From NCBI GenBank assembly GCA_017302795.1, contig JAFLCB010000002.1, positions 186,001 to 250,000 on the forward strand: a stretch of 64,000 nucleotides of DNA. The letters are read 5' to 3'. The DNA comes from Deltaproteobacteria bacterium. Lineage in GTDB: Bacteria > Bdellovibrionota > Bdellovibrionia > Bdellovibrionales > JAMPXM01. Both the position numbers and the translations under genes were made by a program. The notes below the pieces were generated by a model. It searched no databases and was not told the origin of the DNA. It saw only the letters and a program-made list of their open reading frames with translations. Positions 1 through 8,235 of the stretch are shown here, piece by piece; the stretch's first letter is position 1, and each line of letters opens with the position of its first letter.

Positions 1-5
1 TACCC

Positions 6-968
6 GTGATTACAAGCTTAGGACTTAACGCTACGGATGGCGGAACGAATCGGCGAACCTTGAACGCAACATGCTTAAAACTAAATACTGATTCACAGCA
101 GGCTGTCTCAAAGCATCACGGCAGATTTGCGGGTGACGCACGCGTTGGCGCTCTGATCGCGCTGACTTTCATGGTCATCTTAGTATCGGTTGCACCGAAT
201 GCGCGCGCGGCCGATGAATTTGAATTTAGCGCGGAAATCTACACTCAAACTATGTATCGCCCAGAAGAGCGTCTTGATCGTCCACATGGAGTTTTTCACG
301 AAACACGTTTGCGATCGTCCTTGGCTTTGAATGCTGATTCTAAGATAAAATTTGATTTCGGCTCTTACCTCTTGGCTGAGTGGAGCGAAGCCAGCCAGGC
401 TTCTTCTAGCTTTACGAATACCTCACTATCGCCTTTCGTAGGATCCCACTGGAGAAATTCTTGGAACCTGCAATCCACTTTAGGTTCGTCAACGGCGTCT
501 TTAACCCTTCAATTCGAGGGACGCTATCGAGAACCGGTCAGTGACTTCAGTCGGTCGACAGGCGTTAAAGGGTGGGATCCACGCACGGGTGCAGCGGTTG
601 GCGTTTGGCATCAGTTCAATTCAAACTTCTTCTTAGATATCTACGCGGATCTTTTTTACGCTCCGAAATATTCGGCTGCGCCGATGTCGACGGCGATTGC
701 GCGCGTCGGAAACCGACATACTTTTTCGGCAACGTCTGAGACCTCGTGGAAACCGTTTGGCGATCTTTACTTCGAGCTTTTCCAGCAGAATGCAATGAAC
801 ATTGAACTGGGAACGAAACGGTCTGAAGGTCGCGCAGGTGTTGCCATTGGTGCTTCCCGCGAATCGGGTACCGTGCAGCTTCGGGTCTACAATGGTTGGC
901 CGCTGGAATCCGATCGCGATTCGCGGTCTCGCCTAGAGGCGTTGCTAGTCGGAGGTTTCTCGCTATGA
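6..968 (+). CDS. exported beta-rich protein, probable outer-membrane component of the polysaccharide cluster
   Basis: I do not recognise a named family. The hydrophobic stretch around residues 50-65, ending in a small-residue cleavage-like site (ARA|AD), looks like a signal peptide with a very long n-region. The rest alternates polar and aromatic residues in strand-like blocks, as in a small outer-membrane barrel, and ends in FSL. The first in-frame start in the window is GTG at 6; TTG at 60 is an alternative, and the frame stays open to the window edge, so the true start is uncertain. The stop overlaps the glycosyltransferase start as ATGA (965-968), so the two are translationally coupled. 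By analogy with the NfrA/NfrB pair of E. coli it could be the outer-membrane partner that exports the polymer, but I see no TPR region, so this is inference. Confidence 0.6.
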   Translation: MITSLGLNATDGGTNRRTLNATCLKLNTDSQQAVSKHHGRFAGDARVGALIALTFMVILVSVAPNARAADEFEFSAEIYTQTMYRPEERLDRPHGVFHETRLRSSLALNADSKIKFDFGSYLLAEWSEASQASSSFTNTSLSPFVGSHWRNSWNLQSTLGSSTASLTLQFEGRYREPVSDFSRSTGVKGWDPRTGAAVGVWHQFNSNFFLDIYADLFYAPKYSAAPMSTAIARVGNRHTFSATSETSWKPFGDLYFELFQQNAMNIELGTKRSEGRAGVAIGASRESGTVQLRVYNGWPLESDRDSRSRLEALLVGGFSL

Positions 969-2419
969 GTTTACCTCTATCCGGCGAGTTTTTTGCCGTC
1001 GAGTTTTTTCCAGTAGTCGGACTACTTTTGTTGGCCGCACTGTTAGCAGTGGACGATTTGTTTATTGATCTCATGTCGGCGATCAAACGACTGCGTCCGA
1101 AGGCAGTAGGCAAAGATGAACTGAGGTCATGGAGGCAGCAATCACAGAAAAACATAGCAGTCGTGGTTGCCAATTGGCATGAAGAAGATGTCATCGAGAG
1201 AATGCTCAGAGGTAATCTTTCCCGCCTCGAATATGCGCGCGTTTGGTTTTTTGTTGGTGTCTATCCGAATGACGAAGCGACTGTCGAAGCGGCACGGCGC
1301 GCGGCTAGAAATGATTCTCGAGTCGTCGTTGTTGAGAACCCGGTTCCGGGTCCGACCACAAAAGGTCAGATGTTAAATGTGATTTTCCGCCGCACTTTTG
1401 AAGTAGAATCTCGAATTGGCAGTCAGTTTGATATTTTTCTCATGCATGACTCGGAGGACGTCCTCCATCCGCAGTCGTTGTTAATGATTAACGCCGAAAT
1501 GACGAGCGGCTTCGATTTCGTCCAAATTCCTGTTTTCTCGTTCGCGCGCAAGGCATCTATGATTGTTGGTTCTACCTACATCGATGAATTTGCCGAAATA
1601 CACACGAAGGACCTTCTCGTACGAGACTACCTGAAAGCCGGAATACCGTCGGCCGGAGTTGGAACAGCGATCTCGCGCCGACTTGTTCAAAACCTTATGT
1701 CGACTCAGCACGGATCAGTGCTCAATGAAACTTCTTTGACGGAAGACTATATTCTCGGTCTTACGACTGCTCACTTAGGGTATCGATCGAAGTTTGTCTC
1801 ACGTTACATTCCGCATTATGATCGCAATGGTAAACTGGTACGCCGCGAATTCATCGCCACGCGAGAATATTTTCCGAGCGAGTGGGGCCGTGCAGTTCGT
1901 CAAAAAGGACGCTGGATTCACGGTATCGTTTTGCAGGGTCGTCGACTGTTGAAGTTCGAGGGATCACCGGCGCGACGCTATTTTCTGATGCGTGACCGAA
2001 AAGGCCCTGTGACAGCGATCGTTGGCGTATTGGGCGTGATGGTTTTGCTCGGAAATCTTTTGCTCCGCACCTTCGCCCCCGATGTTTACGAGACGCAGAT
2101 TCTGCCACTTTTTTCGAGTCCGATAATCGTGTCACTTTTCGGTTTCAACCTCATGGCTGGAACTTTTAGGGCCGCCCAGCGAGGCTATGCGGTCTGGCTG
2201 ACTCAAGACATGGCGACAGCTTGTTTAAGTTTGTTTCGAATTCCAGTTGGTAACTTTTTAAACTTTGCCGCTGTTCTTCGCGCCATTTCGCAAGATCGCG
2301 TCGCGCGCTCGACCGGAGCCGCGCCCAAATGGACAAAAACGATTCACGAATTGCCAGCAGACTTCGGTCTTGAGCAACCGGCCCAAGCAGAAGAGCCGTC
2401 GAAACAGGTACAGTTATGA
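965..2419 (+). CDS. NfrB/BcsA-type processive family 2 glycosyltransferase (inner-membrane polysaccharide synthase)
   Basis: A 484-residue membrane glycosyltransferase. The start at 965 was chosen because it overlaps the upstream stop as ATGA. Hydrophobic segments lie near residues 10-35 and again near 355-380 and 385-430, flanking a cytosolic GT-A domain. Catalytic motifs of processive GT2 enzymes are visible: the acidic HDSED at 161-165, TED at 259-261 and QKGRW (QxxRW) at 313-317. The wording MHDSEDVLHP is typical of NfrB, the E. coli inner-membrane protein needed for phage N4 infection that makes a secreted polysaccharide. E. coli NfrB carries a C-terminal c-di-GMP-binding MshEN domain. 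This protein stops soon after the last membrane segments, so that domain is absent. The deacetylase-like and glycosidase-like genes downstream fit synthesis and trimming of an exopolysaccharide. Confidence 0.85.
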   Translation: MSLPLSGEFFAVEFFPVVGLLLLAALLAVDDLFIDLMSAIKRLRPKAVGKDELRSWRQQSQKNIAVVVANWHEEDVIERMLRGNLSRLEYARVWFFVGVYPNDEATVEAARRAARNDSRVVVVENPVPGPTTKGQMLNVIFRRTFEVESRIGSQFDIFLMHDSEDVLHPQSLLMINAEMTSGFDFVQIPVFSFARKASMIVGSTYIDEFAEIHTKDLLVRDYLKAGIPSAGVGTAISRRLVQNLMSTQHGSVLNETSLTEDYILGLTTAHLGYRSKFVSRYIPHYDRNGKLVRREFIATREYFPSEWGRAVRQKGRWIHGIVLQGRRLLKFEGSPARRYFLMRDRKGPVTAIVGVLGVMVLLGNLLLRTFAPDVYETQILPLFSSPIIVSLFGFNLMAGTFRAAQRGYAVWLTQDMATACLSLFRIPVGNFLNFAAVLRAISQDRVARSTGAAPKWTKTIHELPADFGLEQPAQAEEPSKQVQL

Positions 2420-4284
2420 AATTGAGTAAAACAAGAATTTGGACCGCATTGTTCGGCGCCGTGGTCGCAGGCGTTTTGCTTCTGAACGCGAGCCCGGCAA
2501 TCTCGCTGACTTGGCCCTTCGGCAAAAAGAAGTGCGTTCGGATCTATTACGACCGCTCCAAAACTCCGGAATCTTACTGGATTGGTCGTACGTATGCGAT
2601 GTTCACCCAAAATCTTTTGGGCCATTTTCCTGAATGGCAGCAAATCGTAAGTCCGATTGAGCTTTATCAAGTAGGCGAAATAGAGACTTGCGAAGCGACG
2701 ATCTACCTCGGTTCGTTTTTCGAAAATGCGATTCCGAAAGCATTTTACGATGATTTCGCGAAAACCAAGAAGCGTGTCGCGTGGGCTGGCTACTCGGTAT
2801 GGAAATACTCGCCCGCAGAGCTGTCGCGACTTTTCGGCCACGAGTACGCCGGTCTCACGACGCTCGAGTTGGGCAAGTTCGACCCGGAAGGACGACCGGC
2901 ATTTTTTCGAGATGTGCTTTATAAGGGCGAAACCTTTTCTAAATTTGGTGACTTCGTAAAGCTAGATCCCTCTTTGTGGAGATCTGAATCGGAGTTTCGC
3001 GCAGGGTTCGAGCAAGTAAAGTTGGTGCCGGCAAAGAATCTGGAAAATAGAAAAGGTGCGAAAGTTCTTGCTGAAACCCGCCACAGTTTGACGGGCGAAA
3101 AAATCCCATACGTTGTGCAAAAAGATAATCGATTCTATTTTGCTGACGTTCCCTTTAGCTATATGCACGAATCCGATAGAATGTTGGTTTTTGCTGACCT
3201 TCTTTTTGACATCCTGGATGAAAAGCCACGGCATAACGGAAAGTATGCAGTGGTTCGGATCGAGGACATTCATCCGATGATTCCTCTGTTCGAGATGGAT
3301 GATATTCTTCGTGTCTTAAGAGAAGAAAAGGTTCCGGTTACCATTTCGTTGATCCCCTTGTTTTTCGACCCGTTGTTTCGTGCCGACCGCCCGGAGGGCG
3401 AAGAGCTCGTGACAATGGATCGGCACGTCGGATTCATGGATATGATCCGCCAGTTACAGAAAGAGAAAGCAACTTTCATCTGGCACGGTGTCACCCACCA
3501 GTATGGCCGACAGCAAAACCCACACGATGGCGTTTCTGGCTCTGATTTTGAATTTTGGGACGCGATCAATAATCGCCCGGTGCAGGAAGATTCAGCGGCG
3601 TGGGCGCTTGATCGTCTGGAAGATGGTTGGTTTACGCTATTGAAGGCCGGTGTTCATCCAACAATTTGGCTGACTCCCCATTATCAAGCATCGACGATCG
3701 ATTACGGTGTTTTTGCGAAGGTCTTTCCGTGGAATGTTGGCCGAGTGATATATTATAATCATCGCCTCGATGGCGCAAAAGTAGGGGTGCCAGAAAAAGA
3801 CCTGTGGTTCGATCCCAAGCGCCCTGGAAACTCAAAAAACCGCTTTGATGCACTCAGTGGTCTTAAGTCGACTGTTGAGTTTGATCGGTGGAACGGTCAG
3901 ATTTTCCCCTATGAGATTTATGGGGACGTCCATGGTCAGCGCTTGATTCCGGAAAACCTGGGCAATAGCCAACCGTTCATCAGTTCGCATGTCGTGCGCA
4001 CTCGGTCAGTGAAAGAAATCATCGCCGATGCGAAAAGAAATTTGGTGTTGCGTGACGCTTGGGCCTCTTTGTTCTATCATTCTTTCCTCGTCGGAACGAT
4101 CGAGACGGGTGGTCGTGGTGGATTTCCTGGGGACCCCAGTGAGCTTCGCTACATTCTGCAGGAAATAAAAAAATTGGGTTATCAGTTCATCGATCTCGAG
4201 GATTGGACCCGAAAAAACACAGTCCCCATACGCCCGGAACCTATTGTTCGCGACACGTTGGAAATAAAGACGAGAGGAAACTGA
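2416..4284 (+). CDS. DUF2334 polysaccharide-deacetylase-like exported protein
   Basis: A 622-residue protein with an N-terminal signal peptide (residues 1-30). It contains the DUF2334 fold, a distant relative of NodB carbohydrate deacetylases. Metal-site-like motifs are visible: EDIHP at 283-287 at the end of a beta strand, WHGVTHQ at 356-362, and a later LTPHY. About 270 residues precede the deacetylase-like part and probably form a separate domain. The gene overlaps the glycosyltransferase stop by ATGA, so it is coupled to it. The likely role is removal of acetyl groups from the polymer made by the upstream synthase, in the periplasm. Activity is inferred: DUF2334 proteins are mostly uncharacterised and the canonical NodB metal triad is not fully recognisable. 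Confidence 0.8.
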   Translation: MKLSKTRIWTALFGAVVAGVLLLNASPAISLTWPFGKKKCVRIYYDRSKTPESYWIGRTYAMFTQNLLGHFPEWQQIVSPIELYQVGEIETCEATIYLGSFFENAIPKAFYDDFAKTKKRVAWAGYSVWKYSPAELSRLFGHEYAGLTTLELGKFDPEGRPAFFRDVLYKGETFSKFGDFVKLDPSLWRSESEFRAGFEQVKLVPAKNLENRKGAKVLAETRHSLTGEKIPYVVQKDNRFYFADVPFSYMHESDRMLVFADLLFDILDEKPRHNGKYAVVRIEDIHPMIPLFEMDDILRVLREEKVPVTISLIPLFFDPLFRADRPEGEELVTMDRHVGFMDMIRQLQKEKATFIWHGVTHQYGRQQNPHDGVSGSDFEFWDAINNRPVQEDSAAWALDRLEDGWFTLLKAGVHPTIWLTPHYQASTIDYGVFAKVFPWNVGRVIYYNHRLDGAKVGVPEKDLWFDPKRPGNSKNRFDALSGLKSTVEFDRWNGQIFPYEIYGDVHGQRLIPENLGNSQPFISSHVVRTRSVKEIIADAKRNLVLRDAWASLFYHSFLVGTIETGGRGGFPGDPSELRYILQEIKKLGYQFIDLEDWTRKNTVPIRPEPIVRDTLEIKTRGN

Positions 4285-4287
4285 GCC

Positions 4288-6018
4288 ATGTATCACATCG
4301 CACCTAAACTTCTTTTGGCATTTGTCGCATTTGCGACGTTTGTTTCGGCGCCTGCGGAAGCGGCGCTCAATCTGCCGCCACCACAAGAGCTATTGAAGAA
4401 AGCGGGCCAGGATCGTCGTACACTTCGAGAAGCGCTGTTGGATATTCAGCAAAATGTCTCGGAGATGCGCGATCCCGCTACCTTTGACAGTTACTTCTCA
4501 CTGCTCGCAGAGCTCGAAGTGCTTGCGGTAAAAACTCAGCTGAACGCCATTCTACCAAAAGCGGTCGAACAGACAGGCCTCAAGATGGTGGCACACGGCA
4601 TTCGCTGGTTAGATCTTTCTCAGCGACCGCTGTCGGATGCTCTCTACTATCTTCGTTACGCGGACGGCGATGTGATGAGCCGCTTTGTTGCGGAAACTGA
4701 AATTCAAGTTCGCAGTCTCAAGGAAGACAAACGTCTTCAAAACGTCGCCGTCAACCTTGAGGGCATGTTGCCGACATTGGAAAAAAAGCTCGAGCAACGG
4801 CGCGATGTGCGCGTATCTTTTCGAGAGCTTCTATCTTCGATTGCCATTCGATTCTTGCGTCAAGCAAGTCTGAATAATCAGGAAGCTGGATTTTGGATTG
4901 CGAAAATCTCGATGCCGACAGCCTATTCTGAATACATTTCTTCCCTGACGGATGAATTACTCGAATCAAAGCCAACTGATTCTGTGACTTTGGCGCGTGT
5001 TTCTTCGCGCCTCCATGAACTTGGAAAAAAGATTGCGGTTGAAACTTACCCGCTTCCTGCTTACATCGCATCTTCTTGGGGCGATACTGCCTTAGAGCTG
5101 ATTCTTCGATCCGTTCAGGGAGAGCGAACGTTTGCGAAGGGCGAGTTTGAATCGTTAATTGGAATGATGCGTTCGAGACAGCTTCAAGGCGCAGCCGGTC
5201 AATGGCTTTCGACGGAACGTCTTCCGTCGACGAATTACGCCTCTCATTATTTGGAAATTTCGAATCTCTTGATTGCTAAGCTTCGCGCCGTGGGACTTTC
5301 GAAAGAAGCTGGCGAAGTCGCGAAACACGTTTCGCAGATGGCAGCACCCATTCAAGGAGCGAAAACCAACCTCGAGGGCCTCTATACTTTGAAGGCCGAA
5401 GACGGATCTGGATTTACATTTTCCGTAATTCGCGCACGTTCCAATTTGATTTACGCAACATTGGAAATGGAACAAGGGGCTGTCACATTAGGTTTTTTCA
5501 ATGTCACCTATGATGTCGAACGCCAGAAGTATTTCGCCAGTCAGCGCGAACCAGATTTAGATTCGACAGGAAATCCCACGATTTCATTCGTCGTCTCTGA
5601 AAAAGGAGAGATCGAAATCGAAGTGCCAATTGCGTCCGTAAGTTGGAGAAAGTTGAAGGGCAAGAAGACTGCCGAGTACACCAATTTCTTGGATGATCAG
5701 TCGACAGTCGCTAGTTCAACCGATGGAGAGTGGGAAGGAGAAATGCAGTTCAAAAGTATGCTTTGGACGGTTCGCCTGGTGGTCTCGAAATTCGGCGGCT
5801 ATTCAATTGGACGTTTGATATCGAATCAGGGAATTGCGATCGACTTTCAAATAGGTAATACAGGGGAAAATGGGGTCATCTATTTGACCACGGGAAAGCT
5901 TCCGCATTCCGGTTGGGTTCATTTGCGCGCCGTTCGACGCGGGGACTTTCTTGAGGGTCAAATGATCGCAGCTGCTGGAACAACGGTTCCATTCTTCAAA
6001 TTAAAGAAGGTGAAGTAG
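4288..6018 (+). CDS. exported protein of unknown function in the polysaccharide cluster
   Basis: A 576-residue protein with a clear signal peptide (residues 1-26, cleavage after AEA). Residues about 30-350 are rich in amphipathic helices. Residues about 360-576 are beta-rich and may form two similar sandwich domains, since a ValTrp/Gly pattern recurs (for example near 430-450 and 480-500). I do not recognise a family. It starts four bases after the upstream stop and ends directly against the next gene (TAG then ATG), so it is part of the same transcription unit. Position and export suggest a periplasmic scaffold or carbohydrate-binding partner of the synthase, deacetylase and glycosidase. Confidence 0.7.
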   Translation: MYHIAPKLLLAFVAFATFVSAPAEAALNLPPPQELLKKAGQDRRTLREALLDIQQNVSEMRDPATFDSYFSLLAELEVLAVKTQLNAILPKAVEQTGLKMVAHGIRWLDLSQRPLSDALYYLRYADGDVMSRFVAETEIQVRSLKEDKRLQNVAVNLEGMLPTLEKKLEQRRDVRVSFRELLSSIAIRFLRQASLNNQEAGFWIAKISMPTAYSEYISSLTDELLESKPTDSVTLARVSSRLHELGKKIAVETYPLPAYIASSWGDTALELILRSVQGERTFAKGEFESLIGMMRSRQLQGAAGQWLSTERLPSTNYASHYLEISNLLIAKLRAVGLSKEAGEVAKHVSQMAAPIQGAKTNLEGLYTLKAEDGSGFTFSVIRARSNLIYATLEMEQGAVTLGFFNVTYDVERQKYFASQREPDLDSTGNPTISFVVSEKGEIEIEVPIASVSWRKLKGKKTAEYTNFLDDQSTVASSTDGEWEGEMQFKSMLWTVRLVVSKFGGYSIGRLISNQGIAIDFQIGNTGENGVIYLTTGKLPHSGWVHLRAVRRGDFLEGQMIAAAGTTVPFFKLKKVK

Positions 6019-7317
6019 ATGATCGGCTCAAATTTCTTCAAAATCATAGCGATCGCAACGACCATCGCGATGGCGCCCGCAGCGTCGATGGCCGCACCAC
6101 CCGTGACTGCGGCCAAAGTGAAAGGTTTTAACTTATCTGAGAGTGATGGTTTCGTTTACGATGCTGTCACGACGGGTGTGCCAACTCCTGCGATGATCGC
6201 GGTGGATGAGGCAAAACGCCTTGGGTCGAACCACGTGATCCTCAATGTTCGAGGAAAAATGGTCGGACCGACTTCCACCGAAGTTGTGCCGATGACGGCA
6301 CCCGCCGAGCGATCGAACGAAGCGCGACGAATCGCCCGACTAGCCACTTACATTCGGTCAAAAGGAATGACGGTGGGAATGCGTCCCATCTTTTTCGTGT
6401 TCGGACCGAATGGAGAATTTCCTTATACCGAAAAATTTGCCAACGGGACCTCAAAAGTTTGGTGGCATGGCAACATTCAGCCGGCGGATCCAGATCGATG
6501 GTTCGAAAGTTTTAGAACCTTTCTTGATCAGTACATCACGGTCGCTCGCCTAGCGAAGGTCGAGGAGTTTACAATCGCGGCCGAGCTTTACTCGATGACC
6601 GTGGGTATCGAAGATCAATGGAAGGCGCAGCCTTACGGTTTTCCGGGCCGGTGGCTTGAGCTTTTGAGATACGTTCGAGGTAAACTTCCGGATGCACGAT
6701 TGATGTACGATATTAACTTCACCGACGATTCGAATACGGAGTCTGGATTCGCCAGGTCCGGTGGTGAGCTCGAACGATGGCGCTATCGACTTGCTGATCT
6801 TGCTAATCCAACTCGGCCAGAGGAACTGAAAATCTGGAAAGACCTCGTTCAATTTTGGACTGAACTGGATGCTGTGGGACTGGACATGTATCGTAGTCTG
6901 GCATCTTCGAAAGATGTTTTGGCGACGAATCGTGCCGATCTTACTCGTCAGCTAAAAACAAGAACGGATGTTTACACAACTCAATTAGATACGGCTTTGC
7001 TTGAAATTTCGCTCGTGACGAACGTCGAAAAGCAAATCATTCTCAAAGAAGTCGGCTATCGCTCGATTGAGAAAGGTTTTATCGAACCCTTCAATTATGC
7101 GAGTGCCAGTGGTGTTGTGAATATTGATCACCAAGCTGCAGCGTATGATGCATTGCTTGCGTCTTTCGCTCGATCTAACTGGGCGTGGTTTCAAGGAGTC
7201 GTATTCTGGGATATTCAGGTCGACCCAAGCAAAAAAGGCCTCAAAGATCTTGGTTTTTCGCCGATTGGCAAACCTCAGACCGAATCGGTTGTGATCGATT
7301 ATTTCAAAACCATTTAA
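6019..7317 (+). CDS. GH113-like exported glycosidase
   Basis: A 432-residue protein with a signal peptide (about 1-25) followed by a single TIM-barrel domain. The layout matches the GH113 (mannanase-like) family: KGFNLSE at the first strand, an acid/base-type glutamate at 189 in the motif TIAAEL, and a nucleophile-type glutamate at 344 in KEVGYRS. The start directly abuts the preceding stop. Similar glycosidase-like proteins often accompany exopolysaccharide synthases, where they trim or process the polymer. I infer the same role here, in the periplasm or at the surface. The substrate cannot be told from sequence; mannan is known for some family members only. Confidence 0.75.
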   Translation: MIGSNFFKIIAIATTIAMAPAASMAAPPVTAAKVKGFNLSESDGFVYDAVTTGVPTPAMIAVDEAKRLGSNHVILNVRGKMVGPTSTEVVPMTAPAERSNEARRIARLATYIRSKGMTVGMRPIFFVFGPNGEFPYTEKFANGTSKVWWHGNIQPADPDRWFESFRTFLDQYITVARLAKVEEFTIAAELYSMTVGIEDQWKAQPYGFPGRWLELLRYVRGKLPDARLMYDINFTDDSNTESGFARSGGELERWRYRLADLANPTRPEELKIWKDLVQFWTELDAVGLDMYRSLASSKDVLATNRADLTRQLKTRTDVYTTQLDTALLEISLVTNVEKQIILKEVGYRSIEKGFIEPFNYASASGVVNIDHQAAAYDALLASFARSNWAWFQGVVFWDIQVDPSKKGLKDLGFSPIGKPQTESVVIDYFKTI

Positions 7318-7325
7318 TTTGGCGT

Positions 7326-8051
7326 GTGTCAGCAGTTTTCATACTGCTGATTGCAGGGTTGGCTGTTTTGAGTGCGTGTACATCGGCGCCTAAGTTAAAA
7401 GAGGTTAGATTCTCGAAAGAGGAAGCGGTTCCGCTAGATGCGACTCAATGGAAAATTACCTATGACGGTGATGGTAAAGCCGAGTTTCAAAAAAGCGGTA
7501 TTTTTTTGCAGCCTCGGGTGCCTAAGCATGATCAGGATACGATTGCCGCACTTGTCGTCTCGAGATTCCTTCCTCGACAAAATGATTTTCGACTGCGTGT
7601 TCGATATCTCGTCGAGCGCCAGCTTCGGCGGAATGAAGGAACAAGTGAGTCGGCTCCGAGGCCTTGGGAGGTTTTTTGGTTATTCTGGGGATATCGTGAA
7701 GGCCGGTCTCCGGCATTAAAAGAAACAAATTATTTTATTTTGAAGTCCAACGGTGTCGAGCTTGGTCGCGCGTTTGAGGAAACCGAACAAACCTTTTTGG
7801 CAACTGCAACCACCCCGAAGCTCGCTCTCGCGCATTCTCATGAACTTGTATTGACTCGAATTTCCAACCGAGTCTCGGTCGACGTCGATGGTATATCCGC
7901 GCTAGAGTTTTCAAATAGCGAATGGCCTCAAGCATTTTATGAGGCAAATGGCAAAATAGGGCTCTATGTCGAGGACGCCGGAGCCGTGGTTCAGGGCGTG
8001 TGGATTTCTTATCCCGAAGCGCAGTTTTCGGCGTCTCACCGTACACCGTGA
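7326..8051 (+). CDS. lipoprotein with a beta-sandwich (DUF1080/LamG-like) domain
   Basis: About 241 residues. The chosen start is GTG at 7326, just after the glycosidase stop at 7317. The frame is open further upstream, but that would overlap the glycosidase by more than 100 bases. A hydrophobic leader ends in LSAC, a good lipobox. The mature part alternates strands with Trp and Phe and includes phrases such as NYFILKSNG and VDVDGISALEF, which resemble the concanavalin-like DUF1080/3-keto-disaccharide hydrolase fold. I cannot assign catalysis. It is the last gene of the polysaccharide cluster and probably a lipid-anchored polymer-binding or processing factor. No Shine-Dalgarno sequence is obvious, so the exact start is uncertain. 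Confidence 0.65.
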   Translation: MSAVFILLIAGLAVLSACTSAPKLKEVRFSKEEAVPLDATQWKITYDGDGKAEFQKSGIFLQPRVPKHDQDTIAALVVSRFLPRQNDFRLRVRYLVERQLRRNEGTSESAPRPWEVFWLFWGYREGRSPALKETNYFILKSNGVELGRAFEETEQTFLATATTPKLALAHSHELVLTRISNRVSVDVDGISALEFSNSEWPQAFYEANGKIGLYVEDAGAVVQGVWISYPEAQFSASHRTP

Positions 8052-8113
8052 CAAACTTGCCCATTCTACGGGCCAACGTCGGGTCGACGTCCAATCTTCG
8101 TCAAAAAATTGAC

Positions 8114-8140
8114 TAAATTAACGCTAAAAAGCGCCCTCAC
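8114..8140 (+). promoter_or_regulatory. possible sigma-28-type promoter upstream of fliD
   Basis: TAAATTAA at 8114-8121, an 11-base spacer and GCCCTCAC at 8133-8140. Against the enteric FliA consensus (TAAAGTTT, 11 bases, GCCGATAA) the -35 part matches well but only half of the -10 part does. Its place about 100 bases before a flagellar gene is the main argument. Weak call. Confidence 0.28.
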
Positions 8141-8223
8141 TATCTGAAGTCCAAGCCAACTGTTTGACTCAGGTATTTTGTGAAAACTCTGAGAGACTAT
8201 GTGAACAGGTGCAGTCGCAATTT

Positions 8224-8232
8224 CCAGGAGGG
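8224..8232 (+). promoter_or_regulatory. Shine-Dalgarno sequence that sets the fliD TTG start
   Basis: CCAGGAGGG lies a few bases before TTG at 8236. It decides in favour of this start over the longer in-frame extension from 8164, whose extra residues do not resemble FliD. Confidence 0.75.
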
Positions 8233-8235
8233 CAG

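Noticed and set aside
616-1194. 192-residue open frame on the minus strand
   Set aside because: It lies antisense across the exported protein and the glycosyltransferase, has no protein-like composition and no ribosome-binding site, so it is a shadow of the coding strand.
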